From assembly GCA_034231615.1 (NCBI GenBank), contig CM067298.1, positions 60,728,387 to 60,792,386 on the forward strand: DNA of 64,000 bases, read 5' to 3'. A program made the position numbers and the translations under genes. The first letter of the stretch is position 1. Each line of letters starts with the position of its first letter. Below the pieces are notes generated by a model. That model made no database searches. It worked only from the letters and a program-made list of their open reading frames with translations, and was not told where the DNA came from. This document shows positions 53,095 to 63,880 of the stretch, one piece after another. The DNA comes from Meghimatium bilineatum (Eukaryota; Mollusca; Gastropoda; Stylommatophora; Philomycidae).

Positions 53095-53850
53095 AAAATA
53101 CATGGATAGAGAATACAAGTAGAGAAATATCATTATCTTGGACACATAATTACAAATGACGGCACATGGGAAGCAAACTTAAAAGGAGAATATGAATGGT
53201 TTAAAGTACTTTCATTGATAAATAAATCGCATGTGACATATTCTTTCCAAAGAGTGGTCTTCCTTGTGTATTCTTTGCACACTCCGCGATTCTGGGCGAT
53301 TTGACCTGTCGCAGCTAGAGACATGTTTATGCAATCTGATATATCACTGCACCATCGTTGTTTTGGGATCCCTCTTCCCCTGTTGCTGTTAACTCTGCCT
53401 GCAGCTGTTAATTGTTCCATGATGTTATGTCTCTTTATAGGACCAAATCAATCACAGTTTCTTGTTAGAATGTTGTTAAGGAGCTCTTCTACGTTTATTG
53501 ATCTTAACACTTCTTGATTGTCTTTTTAGCTGCCCAATGTATACATAAAATTCTTCTGTAGCATCTCATTTCGAAAGTAGCGATTCTCATTGACATGAGG
53601 AAAATCTTAACCTCTAAACAAATTACAAACAAGTTAAAAATGAGAATTGTAAAATACTACATCTACTATATATTAATGTAAGGCTCAGAAACATGGGCAA
53701 TGAGTACACAATTAGGAGACTGAATTGATGCCTTTCATATATGAATAGAAACAAAAATACTGAGTACACCATAGAATGAGAAGAGAACCAACACAGAGGT
53801 TCTAACAAACTTCGTATGAAGAGAGAATTATTGAAGGGAATGAAGGCGTG
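53095..53850 (+). pseudogene. LINE RT fragment split by an inverted LINE tail (F9)
   Basis: Plus strand: VEKYHYLGHIITNDGTWEAN at 53118-53180, then after the interruption MRKILTSKQITNKLKMRIVK and YYIYYILM.GSETWAMSTQL at 53590-53710. These are consecutive in intact LINEs (thumb and following domain). The block 53216-53585 between them is a minus-strand tail. TCATTGA on both sides is a weak TSD candidate. Confidence 0.75.
53200..53590 (-). pseudogene. LINE C-terminal tail inserted in the above
   Basis: Minus strand: NEMLQKNFMYTLGS, EVLRSINVEELLNNILTRNC, GPIKRHNIMEQLTAAGRVNS, NRGRGIPKQRWCSDISDCIN and MSLAATGQIAQNR. Normal tail of an endonuclease-RT LINE, 5'-truncated, with stops. Confidence 0.8.
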
Positions 53851-54575
53851 CAAAGGACCTCGCATTGTTTTCGTGCGAACCCAGGGTTAGCAGATAACCA
53901 AGATCCTAACTGTACCTCCTCGTGCTGCACCCTGGAAACAGAAAGACAGCCGCTCTTGCTGTATTCTTAGCCAACACATTTAGGCTTATGTCCTCACGGA
54001 ATGAGATTTGAATGTACAGACAAGCAATATTTCAGACACCTCTGTGCCAACCACATATACAGTGTCAATGTCGACACACAACTATGCAAGACAGTCCAGT
54101 TGGGGCATACGAGAAAGAGGGTGGCGCCAATGCAAGTGATTCGAAAGAGCAGATGCACGAGGAGAGATGAAAATATGACATTCGGAGTACAATTAGAGAG
54201 CAGCACAGCACCAGATGGCAGTGCCATGTTCAAAAAGAATATGGAAACTTTCCAAGGAAATCGGATTTAAACAAGTTATGCTAGCTCCAGGCAAGCTTAA
54301 AATTACTGCTGCTCCTTAAGGGCAGAGATCAAATCGTGGGTGCTCCGCCAAGAAGGCAGCTTGGGCCCAACTCTACTGTCGAGTTCTTCCTATACCGGAT
54401 CCAGGCTCGTGGATGAGAAAAGGTTCAATACCAAATGGACAGAGGAGAAAACGTCCAATTACACGAAGCAAATTCAGGCTGTCACAGGTTAGGTAAGTCC
54501 ATTACCCAAATTATAGGCATGACGAAAACAGATGCCCGAGCCACAGAGCCAGCCAAAACGAGGTGCAAATAACAT
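53851..54575. other. Unrecognised sequence with an open frame
   Basis: The plus frame 54001-54270 (MRFECTDKQYFRHLCANHIY...) is 89 codons, and adjoining sequence is moderately GC-rich. I recognise no domain. It may be part of an unidentified mobile element given its surroundings. Confidence 0.3.
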
Positions 54576-54654
54576 AGTTCTACTGTGGCACTAGCAGTAC
54601 AACGTACCTCACAGTTCCTGGCATAAATAATTCGATTTTTTCGTGGTGGTTATC

Positions 54655-54830
54655 AGAGAGCGAACGCAAAAGAAAAAGGAAATAGAAGGAAATAAAGATC
54701 AAACAAATAAAATATTTTGGACATATTAAAAGATATGACACCTTGTTGAAGACCTTAATGTGAAGGTAAATTCGATGGAAGGCGTGCAAGAGGGAAGCAG
54801 AGATACAAGTATGTCTATCTATACGCTGTG
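54655..54830 (+). pseudogene. LINE C-terminal tail (family F5)
   Basis: KEIKIKQIKYFGHIKRYDTL, LKTLM, then in the next frame EGKFDGRRARGKQRYKYVYL. It is the same tail type as at 11.5 and 20.7 kb but on the plus strand, meeting the next element tail to tail. Confidence 0.75.
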
Positions 54831-54831
54831 G

Positions 54832-55225
54832 CTCTTGTTTGCCTTGCGGCGTCAGGGGTAGAAAACAGAGTTCTCTGGAGATGGCCTTCTTGTGTGCTCT
54901 TTGTAAGCTTATTCCTGTGGCTTCTTTAATTTCTGTGGTCCATCTTTTACATGGTCTGTCTCTGGTTTCATAACCGTGATGTCTATGTGTCATGGTCATC
55001 TGTGGGATGATGTCTGTTAATAGTCTGGAAGTGTGTGAAAACTACTTGGTCAGTTGTCTTGTGATGTTTTCCAATACAGGTATTGTTTTGGTTATCTTTC
55101 TGACGTTGTTGCTTCTAATTCTATCTATTAATGACACTCTGAGTATTCTTCGTAGATATGTCATTTCTTCTGTTAGTATTTTTCTTTTGTCTAAAAAAGA
55201 GGATACAAGTGAGTGAGTAAAATCG
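54832..55225 (-). pseudogene. LINE C-terminal fragment (F9-like)
   Basis: Minus strand: KRKILTEEMTYLRRILRVSL, IDRIRSNNVRKITKTIPVLE, NITRQLTK, then MTMTHRHHGYETRDRPCKRW and TTEIKEATGISLQRAHKKAI. Order and spacing match LINE tails (E.. LRRI.RVS..DRIRN..VR). Broken by at least two stops or shifts. Confidence 0.8.
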
Positions 55226-55855
55226 CGAGACGAACAGGTTACAGTACTCTGCAAGTAGAGGTCTTAATCCCATAACAAATAAATAAACAGATTATATGAG
55301 CTTCTACCATCATAATGTTAAAGGTAACGCCATACTTATAGTCAAAATGGACTCGAGACCATAACTGATGAAGGCGTTCTTCACAACAAAAGACGCTTTA
55401 ATTCTCCACCCACCAACCATCCTATATATGTTATTCATGATATTCTAATTTCGTTTACATTTTTTGTTTAATAATCAATCTTTAGTTCTACATTATAGGG
55501 AAAGGCGATGGGAGAATCATTTCCTCATTATATATTTGTACGCTTGATCTATTGGCCTCATTTAACAGTGTAGCAATATTTGCTTTTCCAAGCGTGGCAA
55601 AATCGATCAAATTTCTTACAAATGTTCTTGCTTTTACTTGCCTGGTAAATTGCTCAAGTAAAAATCTCATGAGAGACTGTTAGGACAAGTTGAAGTGTGA
55701 AAGAGGTTTACATTGAGTCAATATGAGTTTGACAATATTCAATATTAAGTCAAAATTTCGTATAGTATTATGTGGTTATGATGCAGGTGATAGTGGTGGC
55801 TGTTGTGGTATTGTCAATGCGTTGTGACAGCTGGATGGTGCACGTAGTTATAGTA
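55226..55855. other. No gene seen
   Basis: Near 55366, 'actgatgaaggcgttcttca' is a weak hammerhead-like match without a proper GAAAC. Otherwise nothing. Confidence 0.4.
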
Positions 55856-55859
55856 GATA

Positions 55860-57285
55860 TAATGAATTCGAGACTTGGTTTTCCTTGAACAATCACGTGG
55901 TAAAGATACCTACGTCGCATGTTTCATTGGCCGGGAACAGGTTAGAAAGATCCAACATAATTAGATACCCGGGTGTGTTGTTTGACAGAAGTCTAAATTT
56001 TAGGTAAAATGTTGACAACATTATCATAAGCGCAAGCAAAGGTTTAGCAGCCATATGGCTGCTGTGCAGTGTGACCAGAGGTTGTTATTTCTTTTGAACC
56101 AGGGTGTGGTGGTGGTTTGTCTATATGCACTGGCTATTCTGACTCTTAGCCAAATTCAGATCGAAAGATTGGATATAATTCAGAATGCAGCAATACGCAT
56201 AATTCTTGAGTCCACAAAAGACACATTGACAATAGCTCTGGTTTACCTACTTGACTGTCCTACGGCAGAACACAGATTACAGTATGGCAATGCACGGGCG
56301 TAATCTTAGATACATGCAGATAAGGAACACCCATTGCATTCCGAAATACAGAAAGTTAAAGTATCAGACTTGAGAGAGGGAAGTCATGGATCGAACGTGC
56401 TGAGGATGTCATACACAGCATGTGCAGATTGCAAGATGTGACAGCATGTGCAGAATGGGTAGATCTATCCGCATATTTCGGAACGTGTTTGACAGTAGTA
56501 ATAATACTGAGCAGGTAATGCAAGCAATGGTGTCCCACAGCTGTGGAGTAAGAGGTGCAGGCTTTGGTCAGTGGGGATGCCAAAGACGGGAATGTGATTA
56601 TATATATATATACTGATGGATCTGTGATTAGAAATGTTCGCAGGGCTTGGACCTTCACGGCTCAGTGCGCAGGTAAAATTGTCAGGGAAGAGAGTGGGGC
56701 CTTTACTGTAACTAGGAGTAACAATATCATGGAGATTGTGGCGGTGACCAGGACATTTGAGTGGATAGGCACACAGAAGGTATCGCAGGTCTGCATCTTG
56801 AGTGACTCATGATGCCATCTCATGAGTATGACTATGGAGATACAGGTGAGTCTCGTTCACGAACAGTGGATTGAGGCCATAAGAAAGGCGAGTTTGAAAG
56901 CAGCTACATTAATTTTCTTGCCGGGACATGTGGGTGTTCGAGGTAATGAAAGAGCAGATGAACTGGCGTCATGCGCGATTGTTGCACAAGACGATGGGGC
57001 AATAGATCTAGCTGACGTTTTGAACTCCTTAAGAGATATAGCACGCGAGAGTGAGACTAGTCTGGATAATGATTGATTTTCAATGTCCAAGATTAAAGAC
57101 CTGTTTTTCAAATGCTGTGTTGCAAAAAGTGAATATTTTGGAGTTCGCAGAATAATGATGGTCAACTAGCAGAGAACCGGTACTGTCAGCACATATTGGC
57201 GTATACACCCAGGAAAAGATCGGAGCAGCTATCGTCTTGTCCTGTTTGCAGTGATGATGATCCGACGACTAGCTAAATAATAATG
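55860..57285 (+). pseudogene. RNase H-type LINE, longest F3 copy
   Basis: Starts within the RT thumb (SHVSLAGNRLERSNIIRYPG, VLFDRSLNF). The connection domain is at 56055-56303 (LSQIQIERLDIIQNAAIRII, LDCPTAEHRLQYGNARA). RNase H is at 56590-57000: IYTDGSVIRN, RSNNIMEIVAVTRTFEW, VCILSDS and LIFLPGHVGVRGNERADELA, with the D, E, D and terminal N-RAD residues all visible. After it come DLADVLNSLRDIARES and the C-terminal cysteine pair CPVCSDDDPTT, then an AACTAGC-type end. It has at least five frame interruptions, so it is an old, dead copy lacking EN and the RT palm. Confidence 0.88.
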
Positions 57286-57720
57286 AATGCTGGGTGGCGC
57301 TAGTAGTAGTATTATAGATAATTACACCTAGCATGACAGCAGTAATTGTAGTAGCGAAAATAGCAGCTGGGTGGCGACAATAGTCGTAGAAGCAATGACA
57401 GTGTGTGTGACGGAAGTAGTTATAGTAGCGACAATGAAACAGAGCATGACAGTATTAGTTGTAGTATAAGCAATAACAGCTATGGTGACAGCAGTAGTTA
57501 TAGTAAAGTGACAGACGAAGAGCTTCGTTAGACAGTCTTGTGCTCAGTGTCACTACTTTACCATTTTGGACATTTCCCCACTATTGTCATGATTTTAAAT
57601 GGTCCTTTATTTATACTTTTCTATTTATACATCGCCAGTCGTCACCGACCAGTACAACAATAATCAGAAAGACCTTAGGTAGTGACGCTGCACACATGCC
57701 TGCCTAACAAAGGTCATGAT
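57286..57720. other. No gene; irregular trinucleotide-like repeats
   Basis: 57290-57510 is rich in 'gtagtagttatagtagcgac'-type wording with no fixed period. A degenerate low-complexity tract. Confidence 0.5.
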
Positions 57721-57724
57721 TTGA

Positions 57725-57940
57725 CCGAGTCACTCGTCAATTATACAGTTATGTAGTCATCGGTTTTTCAACCTTCAACAGTAAACTTTTTCCTGACGTT
57801 AACCAAGTCTCTCATTGGTTTTCTATACAAATTTCTCAATGAAAATCATAGAAAAAATCAATTGGCGTCACTTTGAAAGATGAATCTCGATGAGTTCTCA
57901 GGACTGTATAATCGAAGAGGATCTCGTGTAAACGGCAATA
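57725..57940. mobile_element. TIR element of the GTCGA MITE family, copy 4
   Basis: Left 'gtcaattatacagtta..gtcatcgg' pairs with right 'ctcgatgagtt..gactgtataatcgaag'. The inner 'ggcgtcactttgaaagatga' is the family's AAGTGACGC box. Confidence 0.6.
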
Positions 57941-58368
57941 TTTAGTTGTCATAAAACGTATGTTTGACCTTTGTTAAAAAAAGAGGTAACAAGTGGTCTT
58001 AAGGAGACTCAAATTATGTTAATGCTGGATACAGACTTACTGAGACTGTTGCAAGTATAGAATACCTGTTTTACGATTTAATTACTACCCCATTCGTTTT
58101 TTATTATTGATTATCCCTCGGTTGATCACTATTTGTATACATGGCTATGTTTGGCATAAGATTCCAATTGTATAAATAATGACCAATCGGACTGACTCCC
58201 AACACAAGGCCCCATCTGGTCATGTGACAATTCTAGCAACAAGACTGTAGTACACCGTCGCTGGTTCCGCTCTTATACGAGTATAACCAAACTTGACTAT
58301 TGAATCGTAATATCGTGACTTATTAATCGTCCATATTAGTCTGTTTCTCTGTTTGAATCCACAGGAAT
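57941..58368. other. No gene seen
   Basis: Nothing recognisable. Confidence 0.4.
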
Positions 58369-58369
58369 T

Positions 58370-58805
58370 ACAAGTACAGATTCTCTTATTTCTAATTACA
58401 AGTACAGATGCACTTATTTCTAAATTACAAGTACATAAGCACTTATTTCTAAATTACAAATACATAAGCAGTTACTTCTAAAGTAAAAGTACAGAAGCAC
58501 TAATTTCTAAATTGCAAGTATAGAAGCACTTATTTCTAAATTACAAATACAGAGGCACTTATTTCTAATTACCAGTACATAATCACTTATTTCTAATTAC
58601 AAGTACAGCAACACTTATTTATAGTTAGTTAGTAGTACAGAAACACTTCTTTCAAAATTACTAGTACAGAAACATTTACTTCTAATAAAGAGTATAGAAG
58701 CATTTATTTCTAAATTACAAGTACATAAGCACTTGAATATACATTACAAGTACAGAAGCACTTATTTCTAAATTACAAGTACAGGAACACATATTTCTAA
58801 AGTTG
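58370..58805. repeat. Degenerate 29-bp tandem repeat
   Basis: About 15 units of 'ttacaagtacagaagcactt' plus 'atttctaaa', with many substitutions and small indels. An inverted, shorter array is at 62515-62635. Confidence 0.9.
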
Positions 58806-59295
58806 CTATCCATAAAGTACAACAACAATAAAGAGAATGTGAGGATAGGAAGGGGATCTGAAACAAAATTTGACATTGCTAATAAGGAAGAGGGCGGTGT
58901 TTAACAAAAGTTGGTGACAACAATACTGTGTCTATCCACCACTTAAAATGCTTGAATTGGAATCATTTTTCGAACAAATAGGAAAGTCATCATGCAGTTT
59001 GTTATTTTTATAATTTCTCGGCTAAAGAAATATTTAGAAGTTGTGAGAGATTTTAAAAATTTGATATAATTATGAAAAGTTGGAGATTCCCTGAATTCAT
59101 GACAGCTGTTGATAAGGGAGGGAGCAAAATTGCAAAATATTGTTGACGTAATGTATGGACAGTCCCTTGACTGCTATGGATATTTCTTCAGAATGTTTGT
59201 CCTATCCAGAAGACTAAGCGATATGTCATGATTTGAGAAGAATCGTTTTATCCAGAGGTGTGTGTAAGTAGAAGGCATGTCCAGTAAGTAAAAAA
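58806..59295. other. No gene seen
   Basis: No recognisable element. Confidence 0.4.
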
Positions 59296-59298
59296 AGT

Positions 59299-59411
59299 AA
59301 AGTAACCCATATCATTTATTAATGCTGTACGGTTGTGAGATGTAAACGAACTCACATTTCAGTGGATCTGCTATATGAGGACGGTAGGCACCTCCTCTTC
59401 CTCGCAGTCTT

Positions 59412-59474
<63 letters not shown>
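59299..59474 (-). repeat. SINE-A, copy 3, 5'-truncated, with (TA)n
   Basis: 59299-59414 matches the 3' half of SINE-A ('agtaacccat', 'tgtgagatg', 'cctcgcagtctttact'). The tRNA head is missing and a run of about 30 TA units (59412-59474) replaces it. More diverged than copies 1 and 2. Confidence 0.85.
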
Positions 59475-59475
<1 letters not shown>

Positions 59476-60110
59476 TATGTACCGCCAGATGCACGAGTTT
59501 CAAAACACTAACAATGCAACGAGAGTAAAAGATCGTTTCAACATTCTAAGATCCACTGAGACAGGATAATTTATACAATGAATTTGAAGGTAAGCACGGC
59601 AGATAATTTACATAAATAATTCTAGGATAAGATACATCACATAGCGCGGCAGATAATTTGGATAAATGATACGATGATAAGGGTGAATCAGATATCACAG
59701 CAGTTAATGTAGACGACGAATTCGAAGATATACATAAATCACATAACCTGATGCCAACGTATGAAATGTTTAGAAAAAATATAATTACTTAATCCTAATT
59801 TAAAATTAAACGGAATATGCCATAGAGTTAATATACTCTTACATAAATATAACCTGCAATCAGCTTTACTGCTTGAACAAGATCGTTAACTTCCGCATAA
59901 ACCTAGTACAATACATATCGAGATACTATTTTTTTATTACTAATTGCTGATTGAGTCATCATTCTATACAACTGCTGTATCCAATGTTTTTCCATTCAGA
60001 ATAACAGCAATTTGGAGGTCAAGCAATTCTGATTTTGCCTTCGTCTTTATCTGCTGTGTTCGTTTAGTCCGTTCTCAAACTGGTGCTCGTTAGCAGAATG
60101 TATTAACTTA
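59475..60110. other. No gene seen
   Basis: AT-rich. 'gcggcagataattt' recurs at 59596 and 59645. Confidence 0.4.
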
Positions 60111-60112
60111 TA

Positions 60113-60486
60113 CTCTGTTCACTCTAAGAATGAAGTGGGTCATAACACACCCCCACATTACTCCAGGACAACAGGTTATTTTTAAACAGCTGATGAAGTA
60201 TATAGAAACAATATTATTTAAAACATTTAAAAACGATTGAAAACAATATTTAATTATCGTCGTTTCAATAAAACATTTTAATACGAAATTTAAAATCAAC
60301 ATTGTTAGTTTTATTATATATCATTTATCCAATAATTATAACTAAAATATTCATATATTTATTATCCAATCAAATTTATCCAATAATATATCCAATATAA
60401 ATTATATCGATTAATCGATTAATCCGTTCTGCGTCCAATAACCAATCAAAAGCACTGACACACTTCACTCTTAAAATGAACAGAGT
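60113..60486. mobile_element. TA-flanked TIR element (mariner-like MITE), 374 bp
   Basis: The left end CTCTGTTCACTCTAAGAATG and the right end (reverse complement) CTCTGTTCATTTTAAGAGTG agree over about 31 nt with four differences, and both are followed by AAGTG.GTCA. The element is bordered by TA on each side, the target of Tc1/mariner-type transposases. The interior is AT-rich and non-coding. Confidence 0.75.
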
Positions 60487-60619
60487 ACAAAGCGTGGAGT
60501 GTACTGCGTTGTGTCATGGTTCCCAAAACTGTGATATATGTGGCTTTAGATCGACACGTCCGACATCAGCATGGCGTCTTTGTAAATTAACCATTTTTGG
60601 TACAGCCAGCGTCATCTCC

Positions 60620-60680
60620 CAAAAACTTAGTCGCCATCTTCGACATGCATGGCAGGTTATCGTTGCTATTCTTTGATCCC
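60620..60680 (-). repeat. GCGACTAA-family repeat, partial
   Basis: Reverse complement reads 'gatcaaagaatagcaacgat', then 'catgcatgtcgaagatggcg' and 'actaag', the 5' end of the family. Confidence 0.7.
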
Positions 60681-60764
60681 ATTCGGTCTTCTGTCAACAG
60701 ACTAAAGAAATAAGTTCAATAAATCTACACAAATATCAACTTTGTATGTACGGATCAACAGACA

Positions 60765-61080
60765 CAAGATATAACCAATAAACTATGCACACTCGCAGAG
60801 CAAATTGGCCTTCAGATCAACACGTCCAAATCAAATATCATGCAACTTCACACTTCAACGAATAACATCTTAGTAAATAACCAAATACTGGGGGGAAAAA
60901 AAAGGTATCCAGGTTTAACTAAAATCAACTCCTAAAAACACCGTTCTTAAAGAAGGGGAATTAATAGGCTGTAAGACCATCCAGGAACTAAAGTTGCAGG
61001 CAGAGGACCGCATCATATGGAGAACCAAAACCTCTGCCCTATGTGTCGCTTGCGGCACGAAAGGAACAAACTAACTAATG
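60765..61080 (+). pseudogene. LINE RT and tail with internal deletion (F2-B)
   Basis: TNKLCTLAEQIGLQINTSKS is the RT thumb. After 'ggtatccaggtttaac' it jumps to the tail LIGCKTIQELKLQAEDRIIW RTKTSALCVACGTKGTN, ending 'acaaactaactaa'. The tail is homologous to 17460-17605. The connection domain is absent, so an internal deletion occurred. Confidence 0.8.
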
Positions 61081-61984
61081 TACGGAAGTATAATTGCAAC
61101 TAACTTAAGACCGGCCAAAATATCTATCAGTTAGTTTCTATGTTGCATATCCTCGATATCAGCTATAACACAGTTGACATCACCATACAGCGGTCTCTAT
61201 GAGTTGTTGATATGACAATACCTACACAATTTACACAGTTTAAATGATACATGTAAACATCTAAAAACCATTTATAATAAACAACTTTATTATCAAGGCT
61301 CCCCGTAGGTTTCCGTGAAAAAAAATTCACCGCGTGAGAGCACTTACACTGTAGTTCTTGAACCGATGTAAAATATTTCATCCAATCGCAATGCTTGGTA
61401 TCAATTTTCGCTGATTGAATTTGAAATTGGACAATATTGGTAAATGGAAACGCATATTGATTTTTTAGTTTAACAATCTACACACTTGGGTACCTGTACA
61501 TGAACGCACAGACTTAACAATAGAAAAGATACAGCAGAAAGAAGTACTTGCATTGAAACATAATCTTTCTATTATATATCTCCAATTCACTGTAAACAAA
61601 TAAACAACCTTTCTAGCAGGCTCTTTCAACTGCGAAAACTATCCTGGACAATACTGTTTTTCGTTTCTCTATCCCTTGTGTAATCCACTTTCCTGCATCT
61701 CTCTCGTGGATAACGCCTTAGTTTATTTTTCCTATTCCGTGTGTTTCTGAGATTTAGTAGATGATTGGATAGATAACGCCAAATCAAGGTTATCAGTCTC
61801 ATGGTTGGATGTTTCTGTCACTGGTCTGGGCGTAGTTTTTCAAATATCTCTTGGGCTTCAGTTATTGAAGGCAATATTTTTTCCCTTCGATTTTTTATGA
61901 GAATTTATTTCTTTAAATGATAAACATAGAAATACAAGGAGAGATTCTGCAACAATCAATAAGTTTATAAATATATCAGAACCG
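61081..61984. other. No gene seen
   Basis: Nothing recognisable. Confidence 0.4.
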
Positions 61985-62212
61985 AAATGGGAGTAAAATT
62001 AATAACACTGTGATCTAACGTGTATGTCGTAAGAGGCGCCTAAGAAGGTTTTCGTCTAAAGTTCGATGTTCATCCACTGTTCTTAGATTTAAATGGCCCA
62101 AAATAATGATTACATCGGATATAACAAATTGAAAATTGCAGGAAACATGCTGTAATTCGGTTTATATCATGCAAACCAGCAAGGGCTTGAGAACGAATTT
62201 AGAAAAACTAGA
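61985..62212 (+). repeat. GCGACTAA-family dispersed repeat, copy C
   Basis: 'gtatgtcgtaagaggcgcct', then 'aagaaggtt' and 'agggcttgagaacgaattta' in family order. More diverged than A and B. Confidence 0.65.
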
Positions 62213-62382
62213 GAGAGTTTAGAAGTTGTTAAAATAGTAAAACTGTCATCCCTTGTCAATGTGTGACACATTCAATAACAACCAATGACTTGTTTTAAGT
62301 ATTATTCCCATTAAAAAAACATTAACACTGAATTATATGTTTTTAGTTCTCTGTTCTCTCTCAGCCCATAGAAAACCTCACT

Positions 62383-62416
62383 GCACTCCTTCACAGGAAA
62401 ACATGCAGTAACGACA
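62383..62416 (+). repeat. SINE-C body fragment
   Basis: 'actccttcacaggaaaacat' plus 'gcagtaacgac' matches the SINE-C body at 51755-51785. Confidence 0.6.
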
Positions 62417-62514
62417 GTAAGTTCTCGGTTTTTATATATTTCTGTAGTTGATCTATTCGTTTCTCTTTCTCCTTTGCTCCATGACTTTATGAGATTTTTT
62501 GCTGCTTCAATTCA

Positions 62515-62635
62515 AGGTGCTTTCGTATTTGTAATGTAGAAATAAGTGATACTGTAATTGTAATGTAGAAATAAGTGCTTCTATACTTGTAATTAGAAAT
62601 AGGTGCTTCTGTACATGTAATTATAAATAGCAAAA
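62515..62635. repeat. 29-bp repeat, inverted relative to 58.4 kb
   Basis: About four units of 'gtaatgtagaaataagtgct' plus 'tctatactt', the reverse complement of the 58370-58805 unit. Confidence 0.85.
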
Positions 62636-63090
62636 TGCATTCCTGTTATACATAACCAAATATAAAAAATATCATTGAATTCACCTCTGATTCATGTTCC
62701 TGGTGAAGATACTTGAAATGATTCACAAGTTTTACTTCACTGTTTGTTACGATTCCCAGAAATTACAGGCAATGAAGCTCTTCTGCTTTTTTAAGTTGGA
62801 GGAGGGAGGGAAGCTGATTTCAGAGCTCATTCGTGCCCAGCGAGTTACAATTATCAGCGATATGCAATACTTTGAGAAGTCCCTTATACTCAGGCAGGGA
62901 AGGTATATAAATGTACGTGGAACATTTTTTTCACAATTTGTATGCAGGTATCCATCCATTTAAAGTCCTTCAAACATTTGCATTATTCTAGATGGCAACT
63001 TCTGACCACACAAACTATCTCTTTAATATGATTTATTTTATTTTATTTCAGCTTACCAATATGCAATATTTCAACGTCAGCAGAAAAGTA
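62636..63090. other. No gene recognised
   Basis: A plus-strand frame at 62694-62963 is open for 89 codons (MFLVKILEMIHKFYFTVCYD...) but has no known motif. Confidence 0.35.
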
Positions 63091-63093
63091 CGT

Positions 63094-63412
63094 TTGTTAG
63101 ATTATCCACAGATATCTAGATACAGCATGCTGATTGATGAGATTATTCACAGATATCTAGATAAAGCGTGCTGATTGACGAGATTATCCACAGATTTCTA
63201 GATAAAGCGTGCTGATTGACGAGATTATCCACAGATTTCTAGATAAAGCGTGCTGATTGACGAGATTATCCACAGATTTCTAGATAAAGCGTGCTGATTG
63301 ACGAGATTATCCACAGATTTCTAGATAAAGCATGCTGGTTGATGAGATTATCCACAGATATCTAGATACAGCATGCTGGTTGACGAGATTATACACACAT
63401 AAATAGATACAT
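63094..63412. repeat. 41-bp tandem repeat
   Basis: About 7.5 units of 'gtgctgattgacgagattat' plus 'ccacagatttctagataaagc'. A single diverged unit recurs at 63610-63648. A C/G-rich hairpin ('ggaggggtttcaagcccctc') lies just after the array at 63455-63475. Confidence 0.93.
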
Positions 63413-63749
63413 AAAGCGGGGTTGTGGGCCCGGTGATAAGGGAGGTGTTTGGTGGAGGGGTTTCAAGCCCCTCCCTTAGCAAATCTGAACATGACTTTTA
63501 GTTCTAGAGACTTAACCAAAATGTCGATAAAAACCTCAACGATTTTTCACAAAAAAAAGGTTTATAAAATTCAGTAAAACCTCATCCTTAAGGTAATCAT
63601 ATCTACAAACCTGTTGATTGATGACTATCCACACACATCTAGATGCAAGGACCACCAACACACTTAGGTTATTTTTTCCCTTTGTGATTTGCGGTTTTGA
63701 ACAACTTTTCGCAAATACACTTAGAAAACAAGTACCTCTCTGGGATAGT

Positions 63750-63880
63750 TTTGGCGCGACTGTCGACAATATAAAAACTATTGGCTAATGGGAAAATAAA
63801 ATGACTCATTTGAATTTTCCGGGGTTTTTTTTTATTGACTGGCGACACAAGGTAATCGCAGAGCAACAAATTCTATCTCG
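63750..63880. mobile_element. TIR element of the GTCGA MITE family, copy 5 (partial, inverted)
   Basis: 'actgtcgacaatataaaaac', 'tattggctaatgggaaaat' and 'atgactcatttgaattttcc' are the reverse complement of the right end of copy 3. Confidence 0.6.

Noticed and set aside
53995-54270. Protein gene in the LINE cluster
   Set aside because: Open for 89 codons only; no motif; likely a chance or unknown element frame.
63094-63412. CRISPR-like array
   Set aside because: Units are contiguous with no spacers, in a eukaryotic context; plain tandem repeat.
63455-63475. Terminator hairpin
   Set aside because: A GC-rich palindrome, but a bacterial-type terminator makes no sense in this eukaryotic sequence; no associated gene.
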